Shown here: piece after piece, positions 29,745 to 39,390 of the stretch
Layout of the letters: the number at the start of each line of letters is the position of its first letter
How positions within the stretch are numbered: the stretch's first letter is position 1
From: Porphyridium purpureum
Taxonomy: Eukaryota > Rhodophyta > Bangiophyceae > Porphyridiales > Porphyridiaceae
Direction: 5' to 3'
Assembly: GCA_008690995.1 (NCBI GenBank)
Contig: VRMN01000022.1
Location: forward strand, 28,861-92,860
DNA length: 64,000 nucleotides
Notes under the pieces: model-generated
Database searches by the model: none
The model's input: only the letters and a program-made list of their open reading frames with translations
What the model was told of the DNA's origin: nothing
Made by a program: the position numbers and the translations under genes

Positions 29745-32700
29745 ATGGCGCAGCATGCTGCGCGCGCCGGGCCTTCGTTGGAGCACGGCGGTGGAGAAAG
29801 TAGCTCCGAAGATATGCTGCGTGAGCTCAGCGTGCGCTGCAAGCTGCTCGAGGACGACAAGCGCGATCTCGAGGAGCAGCTCGTCGCGCTCGAGAACGTG
29901 GCTGACGAAAAGGCCGAGATTGAGACCATGCTCAAGTATGCAGAGGAGGAGAAGGACGCGCTGCGCGAGCAGCTCGAGAGCTGGGCGACCGAGAATGTCG
30001 AGACTGCTCGCGCCGCGAAACTGCTGGATGACATGACCGCGCAGCGCGACGCGCTGGCGAGCGAGCTGGCGATTGTTCAGGACGACCTGCGCAATCTCGT
30101 CCATGAGTATAGCAGGAGCCGGGCACAGAGCGAAGCACTCGCCAACGCCGAGCGTGGGCGCAAAGAAGCACTGGAGGAGCTTGAGCTGCTACAAGCTGCG
30201 CAGACAAGTATGCTAGACGCGCTCAAGACCATGACAAACGAGCGCGACGCGGCTGTCGCAACCGCAGACAAAATACGCGACAAGCTCAATGAGCTGCGCT
30301 CCAGTACGGACGAGTCACTGCGCGAGCAGCTGACGGACGCGCAGCGCGCTCTGGAGGCAAGTAGCACAGACCTTGAGACAACGCGATGCGACAACGCGGC
30401 TATGGTGGCGCGCGTGGATGAGCTCGAGGCGCATGCCGCGCGTTTGGAAACCGAACGTGAACAAATGTTGGAGCAGACGTCGGCTCTCAAAAATGCGCTG
30501 GATCGCGAGGTCGAGCGCAGCAAACGCAGCGAAGAGCGCAGTGACGAGCAGATTCAGGCGCTACGAGCCCAGCTCGACGCAGCCGCTGTCGACCGCACGG
30601 CTGACGCCGAGGCTAGACGAAGCATGCAAGTTGAGCTGGACAGTACGCGAGCTGAATCGAAGCGGTTTGAATCTGAGCACGCGACGTTGCAGGCCCAGAT
30701 TGCTGCACTCCAGGCGGAGCTGGAGGACACAAAGCTGAGCAGCCATGATCACCAAGCCGAAGCGGGCGCAGCGCTCCTTGCTGCTCAGACAGACGTAGCG
30801 CGTATTGAAGAAGAAGTGGCCGGTTTGCGCGCAGAGCACGAACAGACTGTCCTGACGATGAAGGAGCAACTCGCCGCCCGTGAGTCTGAGCTGGAGGCGG
30901 CGCGCGCGCAGGCCAGCACGCTCGAGGCGCTCGAAAGCCAGCTTCGTGATGCTGTGCAACGTGCGCAGCTTCTGAGCGATGAAAGAAATGCGGCGCTAGA
31001 GGCCGCTCAAGCCGCCCGGGACTTTGCGGCGGGTGCGCAAGCAGATATGGCCAGTCTGCGCTCCGACTTGAGCCAGAAAGTGGAGGTGCTGGAAAGGCAG
31101 CTCGTCGCGCGCGACGATGAACTGGAAACGGCGCGCTCTCAATGCAGCGCACTGGAGGCACAGGTGCAACAGATTAAGGGCGAGCGCGACGCGGCGCGCA
31201 CGGAGCTAGCCGCGGCGGATATTGACTTGGTTGAGCGCAGCTCGGCCGTATCATACGCGTCGTCGTCTCGACATGAGGTTGAAGCCTTGGGCGCAGAACT
31301 GCAAGTTTTAAGGCAAAGTCTAGACAGTGCGCGCGCAGACGCACAGCGCGCAAGCAACGAGATGAGCGCTCAAGTTGAACAGATGCGTGCTGCGCTGGAC
31401 GCCCGCACAGCAGACGAAGCGCAGATCGCAGAGCGGCTGCGCGTGGCAGAGGCTGCAAAAGCGCAACTATCGGAGGAGCTCGAAGCTGCTCGGAGGGACG
31501 CGCAAGCCGAGCGCGACGCAGCACTGATTGACTTGCAAAACGCGCGCGGACATCGTGAGCACGATATTGACACGCTTCAAGCAGAGTCTGTCTTGCGCGT
31601 CGAAGAGGAACGCGCAAAGCGCGTTGCAGAAGTAGACGCGCTTCGCGTTGAGAAGGACGCCGCGTTGGCCGAGCTTGAACGGACGGCAGAGGAGCAAGTC
31701 GAGCAGCTGCGTGAGCAAGTGGAACGCGCCGAATCTGCATTGGTGCAAATACAAGCCCAGCAAGCGGCTGCGGGTGCGGAACGCGAACGCGAAGTCGATG
31801 CGATCATTCAAGCGCACCTGCAACGCGTACAGCTAGCAGAGGCCGAGACGGATGGTCTGCGAAAACAGCTGCAAGATGCCGAGCAGATGAACGCCGAAAT
31901 TTTGAATCAAAACGCAGCGGCAAGCGCCGAGTCAGGGCGTACGTTGCAGGCGTTGCAGACCGAGCTAGACGCAGCTCTTGTCGACTTGCGGAACGCTCGC
32001 TCCGATCATGAGCGCGAGGTGGATTCCCTTCGAGCCGACATTGCTTCTCGCGTTGAGGAGGAGAGCGCCAGGCATGTGGCAGAAATGAGCACACTGCGTG
32101 CCGAGAAGGACGCTGCCTTGGCCGAAATGGAGCAAAACGCGGAGCAGCAAGCAATGCAGCTGCGCCAGCAAGTAGCGCATGCCGAATCTGCGTTGGTGCA
32201 GATGGAGGCGCAAATAAGCGCGGATGCAGAACGCAAAGCCGAGGTCGAGGCGATCATTCAATCACACCTGGATCGCACGCAGCGCGCAGAAGCCGAGGTG
32301 GACGCGCTGCGCGAACAACTGCAAGACGCTGAGCAGGCAAACGCCGAGTCTTTGAAACATCACGCGGCGGCGGGCGCCGAGGCAGAGCGGGCTTTGGAGG
32401 CTTTGCAGGCGAAAGTGGACGCCGCGGAGCGCGTGGAATCACAGCTGCGAGCCGATCACTGCGCACAAGTGGAGCGTCTCGAGCTCGCTGCGGCTGAATT
32501 ACGGTCGCGAGTCGACGCGCTCGAGTTGGAGCGCAGCGAGCTTTCTGCGCGAGTGCAAGATGCGCAGCTCGAAACGGAACGTTTGCGAGCAGAAGCCTTG
32601 GCGGCTCGCGCGCAGATGGAATCTCAACTGCGTGAACGAGATGCAGGAGCACAAGCACAACAGCGCGAGCTACGAGAAGCGGGCGAGCAGCTTGAATCAC

Positions 32701-33380
32701 TTGTGGCAGAAAAGCAGGCGCAGATGCAAGCCATTGAGCAGCTCAGCGCGCAGCTTGACGAGTCGAAGCGTGTCGAGTCGGAACTGCGTGCGGCTATGGG
32801 GGCGCTGCGGAAAGAGCTGGACGATGAACAGGCTCGGCAGCATTCCGAGCAGAGTGCGCGAGACGCGCAGACAAATACGACCACGGCCGAGCTGCAGCGA
32901 CTACAGCAGACTGTGGTTGAAGCGAATGCGCGCACGCAAGCCATGGAAAGGGAACGAGAACAGTGGAAGAGTCGCCTACAAGCACTTGAATCGAGCCTCG
33001 CGGAACGCGCGCGCGCGCGAGATGCGGCGGAGCGCGAGCTAGCAAGCGTTCGCGAGCAGCTGCGGCAAACATCCATTGAGCGCGAACAGGCCGCAGATCC
33101 GCCGGTGAGCGTTGCCGCGGCGGCGCTCGCTCGCGCCGTGTGCAGTGCGCAAAATCAAGATGCCGTGCGCCGCGCTGGCGAGCGTGCTCTCGCCTTTGTG
33201 CGCGGCTCAGTCGTTCCGGCGGCTCGGCATACGTACAAACGTGTGATGGCGATGCTCAACCAGCCGGTGGAGAAGGACCCGAGCCACTCGAGCCCGACGC
33301 CTGGGGCCACACCGCGTGGAGGCGGGCCTGGTAGTGGTGCAACCACAGTGGCCATTGCGACATCAGACGAGGTGCCTTAG
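29745..33380 (+). CDS. Long coiled-coil protein, golgin- or myosin-tail-like
   Basis: 1,211 residues from the first in-frame ATG (29745), almost all heptad coiled coil rich in Glu, Ala, Gln and Arg. The frame opens just after a stop at 29589-29591 with no earlier ATG. A better-looking start, ATG at 29603 (MWNQLERVRQRVRGA), lies in another frame and could join the long frame if one base is wrong or skipped. Within the coil a 453-bp tandem duplication (31524-31976 and 31977-about 32429) repeats a 151-residue block with NAR and LRVEKDAALAE against LRAEKDAALAE. The C-terminal about 90 residues are not coiled coil. No membrane span or GRIP domain seen. A tethering or scaffold role is guesswork. 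Confidence 0.85.
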   Translation: MAQHAARAGPSLEHGGGESSSEDMLRELSVRCKLLEDDKRDLEEQLVALENVADEKAEIETMLKYAEEEKDALREQLESWATENVETARAAKLLDDMTAQRDALASELAIVQDDLRNLVHEYSRSRAQSEALANAERGRKEALEELELLQAAQTSMLDALKTMTNERDAAVATADKIRDKLNELRSSTDESLREQLTDAQRALEASSTDLETTRCDNAAMVARVDELEAHAARLETEREQMLEQTSALKNALDREVERSKRSEERSDEQIQALRAQLDAAAVDRTADAEARRSMQVELDSTRAESKRFESEHATLQAQIAALQAELEDTKLSSHDHQAEAGAALLAAQTDVARIEEEVAGLRAEHEQTVLTMKEQLAARESELEAARAQASTLEALESQLRDAVQRAQLLSDERNAALEAAQAARDFAAGAQADMASLRSDLSQKVEVLERQLVARDDELETARSQCSALEAQVQQIKGERDAARTELAAADIDLVERSSAVSYASSSRHEVEALGAELQVLRQSLDSARADAQRASNEMSAQVEQMRAALDARTADEAQIAERLRVAEAAKAQLSEELEAARRDAQAERDAALIDLQNARGHREHDIDTLQAESVLRVEEERAKRVAEVDALRVEKDAALAELERTAEEQVEQLREQVERAESALVQIQAQQAAAGAEREREVDAIIQAHLQRVQLAEAETDGLRKQLQDAEQMNAEILNQNAAASAESGRTLQALQTELDAALVDLRNARSDHEREVDSLRADIASRVEEESARHVAEMSTLRAEKDAALAEMEQNAEQQAMQLRQQVAHAESALVQMEAQISADAERKAEVEAIIQSHLDRTQRAEAEVDALREQLQDAEQANAESLKHHAAAGAEAERALEALQAKVDAAERVESQLRADHCAQVERLELAAAELRSRVDALELERSELSARVQDAQLETERLRAEALAARAQMESQLRERDAGAQAQQRELREAGEQLESLVAEKQAQMQAIEQLSAQLDESKRVESELRAAMGALRKELDDEQARQHSEQSARDAQTNTTTAELQRLQQTVVEANARTQAMEREREQWKSRLQALESSLAERARARDAAERELASVREQLRQTSIEREQAADPPVSVAAAALARAVCSAQNQDAVRRAGERALAFVRGSVVPAARHTYKRVMAMLNQPVEKDPSHSSPTPGATPRGGGPGSGATTVAIATSDEVP

Positions 33381-33892
33381 CGCTGCGCACGCCCTGCGTC
33401 TGCGCTCTGCGCCCAAGCTGGCTTGGGGTATTGGCATGTGATGTAACGTTTGTCCGTGGCGACGAAACCAAAGTGTGCGCCCTGCGCACATCTTGTGAAT
33501 TTCCAGTGCGGGCTCTTACCAACGTTCGCTTTCATGCGCATCATACTGCACCTGTACATGCCCGAAGCAATGTGTGCGCTTGACGGTAACTTTCGTGCTC
33601 TATGAGAAGGCGGGGTTCATTAAGCTCATTTATAACCAACTCTTTGGAAACGACTGTTCACATGATCGTGCAGCTGCAGGGCTGTAAAACACGCACACGC
33701 CACACCAAAGAAAAAGGCGAATCGGGGCCGACTTGTGACATAGCCCTTGCGCGCTAATTTTAACCCCGAGCCCCAGTGACACATACACACATACAGTCTG
33801 CTTCAGAGGCAGCGTGACGTCATGCTCTCTTCTATCTTTTGATACTCTAACTTTCTCCACACTTTGTTACTCGGTTTCTGCCCTTGTCCACG
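33381..33892. other. Convergent intergenic region
   Basis: 512 bases between the ends of the coiled-coil gene and the linker gene; it must contain both 3' ends. Nothing else seen. Confidence 0.5.
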
Positions 33893-35389
33893 TTACCCTC
33901 CGACGTTCATTTCACTTCCGTCACCCGGGAAACCCTTCATAGGCTTCGCAGTCTCGTACAGATCCTTGAACGTCCTGGGTCCCTCCTCCTCCTCCTTCTC
34001 GGGCTTCTCGCGAAGCTTTTCTGTTCGGTCGCCCAAGTTGCGCAACACGGTGACCTTGATCTTCTTGTCGCCCTGTCCAATGGTGATTTCGTCCTCGTTC
34101 ACTGGCTCCGGCCCTTTCTTCTTCGCGATCACCGGTGGCTTGACGTACACCTTTGCCTGGTAAGCCTGCAGCAGGGAGGTCGCCGGCGCGTCCGCCTCGG
34201 CGTCTTCCAGCGCAAGCGCGCGCTGCAGATCGACCACCAGCTGCTTCACTCGCTCCAACTGGAACTCCTTGACGCCAATGTCGGCGGCGACGCGGCGCGA
34301 GCGGCCGCGCACCGTGTCGGCGCCTGTCTTGCCCCACTGGCCGGCGCCTACGCCCAGGAACTGGCCGGCAAACACCTGCGGGTTCTTCCCGTACAGAGGT
34401 CTGATGTCCATATCGGCCGCCATGGCCGCAAAGGGCGCCAGAAAGGCGCGCGACGACGCGAGCGACGTGTACGCGGCGTCAAGCTCGATCTGGAGCGCGT
34501 TGGCCTTGCCCTGCGCAATGAGGAGCTCGCGCTGCAGCTTTTCGCGCGACACCTTGGGCACGTTGTACTTTTGCGACGGGTGCTCCGAGTTTGGAATCAC
34601 CGGCAATCCGTCCACAATCTGGTGCGGCATGATGGCCGCCTTGTTGTTGAGTGGCAGCATGCTCATCATGGGCAGCTTCTTGTCGGAACGCGCCCAGCCG
34701 CCCTGCAGCCGGCACTGCAGATTGAAGGTCGAGTTTGGCGCGTACGTGCCGCGGAAGCGCATGTACGGCACGGTGTCGAGCCCAAACACGTCCAGGTACT
34801 CCTCCGAATCAAAGTACGAGTCGACCTCTGCGTCGTACCCGCCTGCGGCAAAGATTTCGTAGTGCTTGGACATTTCGGCCATGTCGAGCGGCGCGCGGCC
34901 CATAAAGTGCTTAAAGTTGAGCTCGATGAAGCGGAATTGCGACACCGATTCGAAGAAGCGCTTCTTGTAGGTGGCCGACTTGGCGACGCCGCGCACAAAG
35001 TCGCGCGTGGAGATCGCGCCGACCAGGAACTGCGATTCGAGCGTGGCGAGCTCATCGCGCTCCTCCTCCATGACGTACGCGTTGCCCATGACGTTGCGGT
35101 AGACGGTGCGCATGGTGGCCTCGCGGTCGACCTCGCTGAGCGAGGGGTCGCTGCGCCGGACCGGCCTGTCCTTGAAGAGGAACCGCGTGATAACGTTTGG
35201 CCCTGGCGCCGCCGGGTCGACGCGCGAGTAGCGATCGAGTCCGCCGGACGGCGACTCGAAGCGCACGGCGGTCGAGAAGGGCACTGCGGCCGAGCTGCCG
35301 CTGGACAAGCTGCGCGCGTCCGTCTGCATCATCATGCGCACCGCGCGCGGCTCGCCGCCGCCGCCGGGCATCGCTCCCACAAACGCCAT
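33893..35389 (-). CDS. Phycobilisome linker polypeptide, nuclear-encoded
   Basis: 498 residues from the ATG at 35389. The N-terminus MAFVGAMPGGG with an early phenylalanine fits red algal plastid transit peptides. Residues about 50-240 carry one phycobilisome linker domain (NVMGNAYVMEEERDELATLES, FVRGVAKSATYKKRFFE, FIELNFKHFMGR, SKHYEIFAAGGYDAEVDSY). The long C-terminal part (about 240-498) has helical and lysine/glutamate-rich segments ending in MKGFPGDG. Linkers join phycobiliprotein hexamers in rods or fix rods to the core on the stromal side of thylakoids. A single linker domain plus a long extension suggests a rod or rod-core linker; exact position cannot be told. Confidence 0.93.
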   Translation of the reverse strand: MAFVGAMPGGGGEPRAVRMMMQTDARSLSSGSSAAVPFSTAVRFESPSGGLDRYSRVDPAAPGPNVITRFLFKDRPVRRSDPSLSEVDREATMRTVYRNVMGNAYVMEEERDELATLESQFLVGAISTRDFVRGVAKSATYKKRFFESVSQFRFIELNFKHFMGRAPLDMAEMSKHYEIFAAGGYDAEVDSYFDSEEYLDVFGLDTVPYMRFRGTYAPNSTFNLQCRLQGGWARSDKKLPMMSMLPLNNKAAIMPHQIVDGLPVIPNSEHPSQKYNVPKVSREKLQRELLIAQGKANALQIELDAAYTSLASSRAFLAPFAAMAADMDIRPLYGKNPQVFAGQFLGVGAGQWGKTGADTVRGRSRRVAADIGVKEFQLERVKQLVVDLQRALALEDAEADAPATSLLQAYQAKVYVKPPVIAKKKGPEPVNEDEITIGQGDKKIKVTVLRNLGDRTEKLREKPEKEEEEGPRTFKDLYETAKPMKGFPGDGSEMNVGG

Positions 35390-35639
35390 TGCTCCACGCC
35401 CGCGTCTTTTCCCCGCCACGACTCCACACCCCGCTCTGCAACCCCGCGTCTCCCTCTCTTTCTCTGTCGTGCGCTCTGTCCCTCGCTCCCCTTTCTCTCC
35501 CCGCACCGCGCCTTGCGCCTCAGCACGCGCGCCAGCGGACCGGCATACCAAAACGGGCCTGTTTTGGTACGCGCTCGAGATCTCTCCCACGCAGGCACCT
35601 CGCCACGCCCCATCTCCAGAGAGCGCACACCGTACACAC

Positions 35640-35747
35640 TGAACACACCGTACACAGAAGCTGTACACGCTGTACAAACACGCTGTACACACACGCTGTA
35701 CACACACGCTGCTTTCCGGTTCGGTTCGGTTCGGTTCGGTTCGGTTC
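35640..35747. repeat. Short tandem repeats upstream of the linker gene
   Basis: Copies of a CTGTACAC-type unit (about 35640-35710) are followed by six GGTTC pentamers (35718-35747). They lie between the 3' end of DEG9 and the linker start, so inside the linker's likely upstream region. Confidence 0.8.
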
Positions 35748-35753
35748 GGCATT

Positions 35754-38162
35754 TTATCTGCTTGGTGGTTTAGCGGGAGGGTGAATGTGCCAGAGGGTGT
35801 GGGAGGGTGAGTCTATTCTGGAGCGTGTGGCGCGTCGGCGGAAGCGCCCGCCGGTGGCGACGCAGCAGGCTTCGCGGGATGTTTCTTGTCGCGCGCGGCC
35901 GCGCGCCGCCCGGATTTGACTCTGCTTCTGGCGCCACTGCAGAGCCGCGAGCGCGCGCGCGTGCTTGCCACCAGACTCGGTGCCGGGCCCAGTGCGCGGC
36001 CCCGCGCGCCGCGGGTTGGCGGCAGGTACAGCTGCAGGAGGCTCTGCGTCGCGCGCGGCCTCGCCGCTGACGTCCGCAATCTCGTGCTCGGCGAGCGCAT
36101 CAGCTCCAACAGAGGCTCCAGCCGCGGGCAGCGCCATGGGTGCCACGCCAGATCCAGCATCACGACCAGCCCCGTCCTCTGCGGTGCTGTCCTCGCTACC
36201 GATGGACTTGGCGGACGGAATGCAGTGAGTGGTGAGAATGGCGCGACTGGCTTCAACGGCCCGATCGCGGTGCAGCACAATGCACTCATTGTACTCCAGG
36301 TCAAAACGCAAATACTCGTCCTTCGTGTTCTCGACCAGCGCCGCAAGCGTCTGGAGGTTCTCAACCTCGTGCCCGTTGAAGCGCAACACCTGCGTGTTTG
36401 TCAGATACTCGTAGCCCACATTGATTTCCGCGTTCAGCACCTGCGAAAGCACCACGACCTGCGCATTCGGCGTCTGCTTGCTTTCGTGCATGAGCTTGTC
36501 CAGGAGCTTCACAGGCGCCTCAAACTCAAAGCGCTCGCCGTACTCGGAGCGAAGGTACGGCTCGGACAGCGCCACAAACACAAGACCAGCAATGGTAAAG
36601 TACTCGGGCATCCCGCGCGGTTCGTGCACGCGCACCAGCAGCGGCTCAGACGACGCCACGAGACGAAACGACACGTCGCTCACAACGCCGTCGCGCAGAA
36701 TGGTGAGAGTGCAACTGTCGCCCACAAACTTGCGCGACACCAGAAAATGGAACAAAATGCGCTCGCCCGTGCGGAAGGGCACGGTTCCCGAGTTCGACAC
36801 CGGCACGCCATCAAACGCCATGATAATATCATCGCGCTGCAGAACCGCAGCAGCGGGCGTGGTGCGGTCGACGCGCTTGACGCGCACGCCGCTCATGTTC
36901 TTGGTCATCTTCATCCACTCGCGGATCTGCGGGTTCTCGAGTCGCTGCCAGCTGAAGCCGCAGACGCAAAAACCTGTGTACCTACCGTTTCGTCGGTAGT
37001 CTTCCAAAAAATGCTCAACGACCAACCACGGAATCAGGTAGCCAATGAGCTCCGAGTCGCCCGTCTTGAGCGACTGGAAGGCGATACCCACCACCTCAAA
37101 CTTGGAGTTCAGCGCCGGTCCACCCGAGTTGCCCGAGTTGATTGCTGCGTCGATCTGCACACCCAGGAGCTCGCTAGCGCCATGCGAATACTGCTGGATC
37201 TCGATGCGGCTCACGACGCCCGCTGTCACCGAGATGTTGTCGCCGCCGACTGGAAACCCTATGACAACCACAGATGATTGCAGCTTTGGACTGGGCCCTG
37301 GCAGGAGCGGCTGCAGATCGCCTTCCCAAAAGGCTTCGTCCTCCACTGTGAGCAAAGCGAGGTCGCACTCCACTCCAATCGTCAGGACGCGCGCCATATA
37401 TTTGGTGTCGCTGCCGCGCTTTTTCACTTTCACGACCGTGTGGTGCTCCACGCTATGTGCGTTAGTCAGCAACAATCGACCAGAAATCACAAAACCAGAC
37501 GACGTCGACTGGTTCTGGCGTTTCATTTGCCAGGGAAGCGAATAGTTTGGGTCGACATGCGTCGTATAGATCTTCACAATCGCGTCCAAGATCGAAGGCG
37601 GCAGTCCATCCAGATCATTCTCATCGTCGGCCGGTTCCGCCCACATCTCTGACGGGTGCGAGTCTGTGTCCAAACCGAAATCGGTCGATCTTCGGTGCCC
37701 GAGATCGGCGCTCTTTGCGAACGCACCTGCAGACTGGCTCGGATTCAAAGACCCAGCACCGCCGTTTCCATTTCCGCCGCTGCCGCCGCGCTTTTTCTGT
37801 TTTTTCCGGGCACTGCTGCCAGTATTGCTCGGCTGACTGCTTCTGGCCTTGTTTTTGGTCGGCTTCTGCCTCTCCACAGGCGACGCTGTCGTGCCTGTCG
37901 CCGAATCGGCGCTCACATCAGCATTGGCGCCCTCCTTCTTCGCCTTGGCCACGGCGGGAGCGGCGGACGGCGCTGAAGGCTTTGCGAGCGTTGAGGGCGA
38001 CGTCCACGTCTGCTTCGTCCTATCCGGGCCTGAGCTTGGTTCCTTACTTCCCTCTGCTGTGCCAGAACGACTTTTACCGCGACTTGTGGCTCTGACGCGC
38101 GGACTCGGCGCGCCTTGCGCGCCAAGTCGGTCTGGCTTTTTGGTGCTACCGTTACTTTCCAT
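35754..38162 (-). CDS. DEG9: DEG9-type serine protease (HtrA family)
   Basis: 802 residues from the ATG at 38162; the extension to 38192 has no ATG. Residues 1-170 are disordered and basic with KKPDRLG and ARKKQKKR, which look like nuclear or nucleolar targeting. The trypsin-like domain has the triad His (LLTNAHSVEHH, about 236), Asp (ECDLALLTV, about 267) and Ser (INSGNSGGPA, about 346). PDZ regions follow (PAAAVLQRDDIIMAFDG), and the conserved ILTTHCIPSAKS motif ends the homologous part. Arabidopsis DEG9 is the closest family I recognise and is nucleolar. The last about 130 residues are a lineage-specific Ala/Gly/Arg-rich tail. Confidence 0.92.
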   Translation of the reverse strand: MESNGSTKKPDRLGAQGAPSPRVRATSRGKSRSGTAEGSKEPSSGPDRTKQTWTSPSTLAKPSAPSAAPAVAKAKKEGANADVSADSATGTTASPVERQKPTKNKARSSQPSNTGSSARKKQKKRGGSGGNGNGGAGSLNPSQSAGAFAKSADLGHRRSTDFGLDTDSHPSEMWAEPADDENDLDGLPPSILDAIVKIYTTHVDPNYSLPWQMKRQNQSTSSGFVISGRLLLTNAHSVEHHTVVKVKKRGSDTKYMARVLTIGVECDLALLTVEDEAFWEGDLQPLLPGPSPKLQSSVVVIGFPVGGDNISVTAGVVSRIEIQQYSHGASELLGVQIDAAINSGNSGGPALNSKFEVVGIAFQSLKTGDSELIGYLIPWLVVEHFLEDYRRNGRYTGFCVCGFSWQRLENPQIREWMKMTKNMSGVRVKRVDRTTPAAAVLQRDDIIMAFDGVPVSNSGTVPFRTGERILFHFLVSRKFVGDSCTLTILRDGVVSDVSFRLVASSEPLLVRVHEPRGMPEYFTIAGLVFVALSEPYLRSEYGERFEFEAPVKLLDKLMHESKQTPNAQVVVLSQVLNAEINVGYEYLTNTQVLRFNGHEVENLQTLAALVENTKDEYLRFDLEYNECIVLHRDRAVEASRAILTTHCIPSAKSIGSEDSTAEDGAGRDAGSGVAPMALPAAGASVGADALAEHEIADVSGEAARDAEPPAAVPAANPRRAGPRTGPGTESGGKHARALAALQWRQKQSQIRAARGRARQETSREACCVATGGRFRRRATRSRIDSPSHTLWHIHPPAKPPSR

Positions 38163-38293
38163 CTCCCTCACACCGCACGCACACCCTTCCACTCCGAAAG
38201 TCTACCACAAGCGCGGAGAGTTAGCAGAAAATGCAAGCACAGACACTGCAACACACGCGCAAAGACCACCACGGCTGTGAATGCGTGCGTCGG

Positions 38294-38325
<32 letters not shown>

Positions 38326-38835
38326 ACCGTCCGTCAACAACGCATCCACCGCGAAAACAAGCAACGCGCGGCGCCAGCGACAACCATACAAGCGCCGGCC
38401 CTACCTAGCTTGTTACGGACGAGCCGTGGTCGAGTCTGCTCTGCGTCGTTCCGCGTAGGATGCTCGGTAATCCCTCTCTTTGTCTGTCCCTGAGTCTCCC
38501 CATGCGCACGTGCCGCGGCCGTCACTGCGGCAGCGCGCAACGCGCTAGCCGATCGATCGATCGCAAAAATCATACAGCGGGGGCGTTTTCATAGGAAACT
38601 GGTGAGCGAGCGTCGATGGGAACCGCTCGGCGATTTGGCGGTGGCGGCGTGGAGAGAGAGAGAGAGAGAGAGAGAGAGGGCAGCAGCAGCGGCAGCAGTG
38701 GCGGCAGCAGCAGCAGCAGCACTAGCGGCAGTGGCGGCGGTGGCAGCAGCGGACGCCGCGACAGGTCTGATTCCCTGGGCGTCGCGCAAGGCCTGTAGGT
38801 GTACAGAGCAGGTGGGGGGTGGGGGTTGAGTGGCG
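38163..38835. other. Divergent intergenic region with microsatellites
   Basis: 673 bases between DEG9 and the small COA3-like gene, holding their divergent promoters. It contains a TC dinucleotide run (38297-38324), a GA run (about 38652-38680) and imperfect CAG triplets (about 38681-38740). Apparent ORFs here are produced by the repeats. Confidence 0.75.
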
Positions 38836-39009
38836 ATGGTGAGTCGGAATGGCATCGTGGGACTCGGCCTCGCGGCGTTTGCCGTCGCGATTTACGGCTA
38901 CACGGCGTACAAGATGCAGGACAATGAGCAGAAGCTGAGGGGACGCTTGCCGCTGCCGCCGTCAGACTCTCAGCCGGAGCAGCAACAGCAGCAGCAGCAG
39001 CAGCAGTAG
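38836..39009 (+). CDS. COA3-like mitochondrial small membrane protein
   Basis: 57 residues: MVSRNGIVGLGLAAFAVAIY, then GYTAYKMQDNEQKLRG and a polyglutamine tail. The GLGLAAFAVAIYGYT block is one membrane helix and matches the core of COA3/CCDC56 proteins (IVTGLGIGA..AIYGYT). COA3 stabilises newly made COX1 during cytochrome oxidase assembly in the mitochondrial inner membrane. The usual N-terminal matrix part of animal COA3 is missing, as in short fungal or algal forms. The glutamines come from a CAG run at 38983-39006. Assignment rests on one short motif. Confidence 0.68.
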   Translation: MVSRNGIVGLGLAAFAVAIYGYTAYKMQDNEQKLRGRLPLPPSDSQPEQQQQQQQQQ

Positions 39010-39390
39010 CTTGTGCCGTTCCGTGGTCACCCTGCGCGCCGGACGGAGCGGGGCAGGCAGCGTGCTTCAGGCTTTTATTTCCGGGAGACTTGTTTACTCG
39101 CAAGGTCTCCAAGCGTGTTCGCGCATGCTTTGTCCTGTGTCTAAAAAGCAAGCATGGTTTTTGTCTTTACTGGCCGTGGCCCTTACATGCTAGAGTGTCG
39201 TGCGGTTTGAGCACGAGAAGCGAGCGTTGTAAATTTTTCTGGTTCTGAACTGACTCCATGCTCCATGAAATAAAAAGAGTCCGCTCCATCTTGAGTGGCA
39301 GCACGAGTTGTCGCCTTCCTGAGATAAGCTGGTTGCGCAGCTTTGGTCATGCGGATGCGTCTCTCCTCCGGCGCTTGTTTCCGTGCCTGT
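39010..39390. other. Convergent intergenic region
   Basis: 381 bases between the COA3-like gene and the end of the Pcs gene. Nothing beyond probable 3' untranslated regions. Confidence 0.5.

Noticed and set aside
33884-35773. 629-codon plus-strand frame
   Set aside because: It is the antisense shadow of the phycobilisome linker gene; the minus strand has the conserved domain.
35886-37277. 463-codon plus-strand frame
   Set aside because: Antisense shadow of DEG9, whose catalytic motifs read on the minus strand.
38570-39151. 193-codon minus-strand frame
   Set aside because: Made by GA and CAG microsatellites and lies opposite the COA3-like gene.
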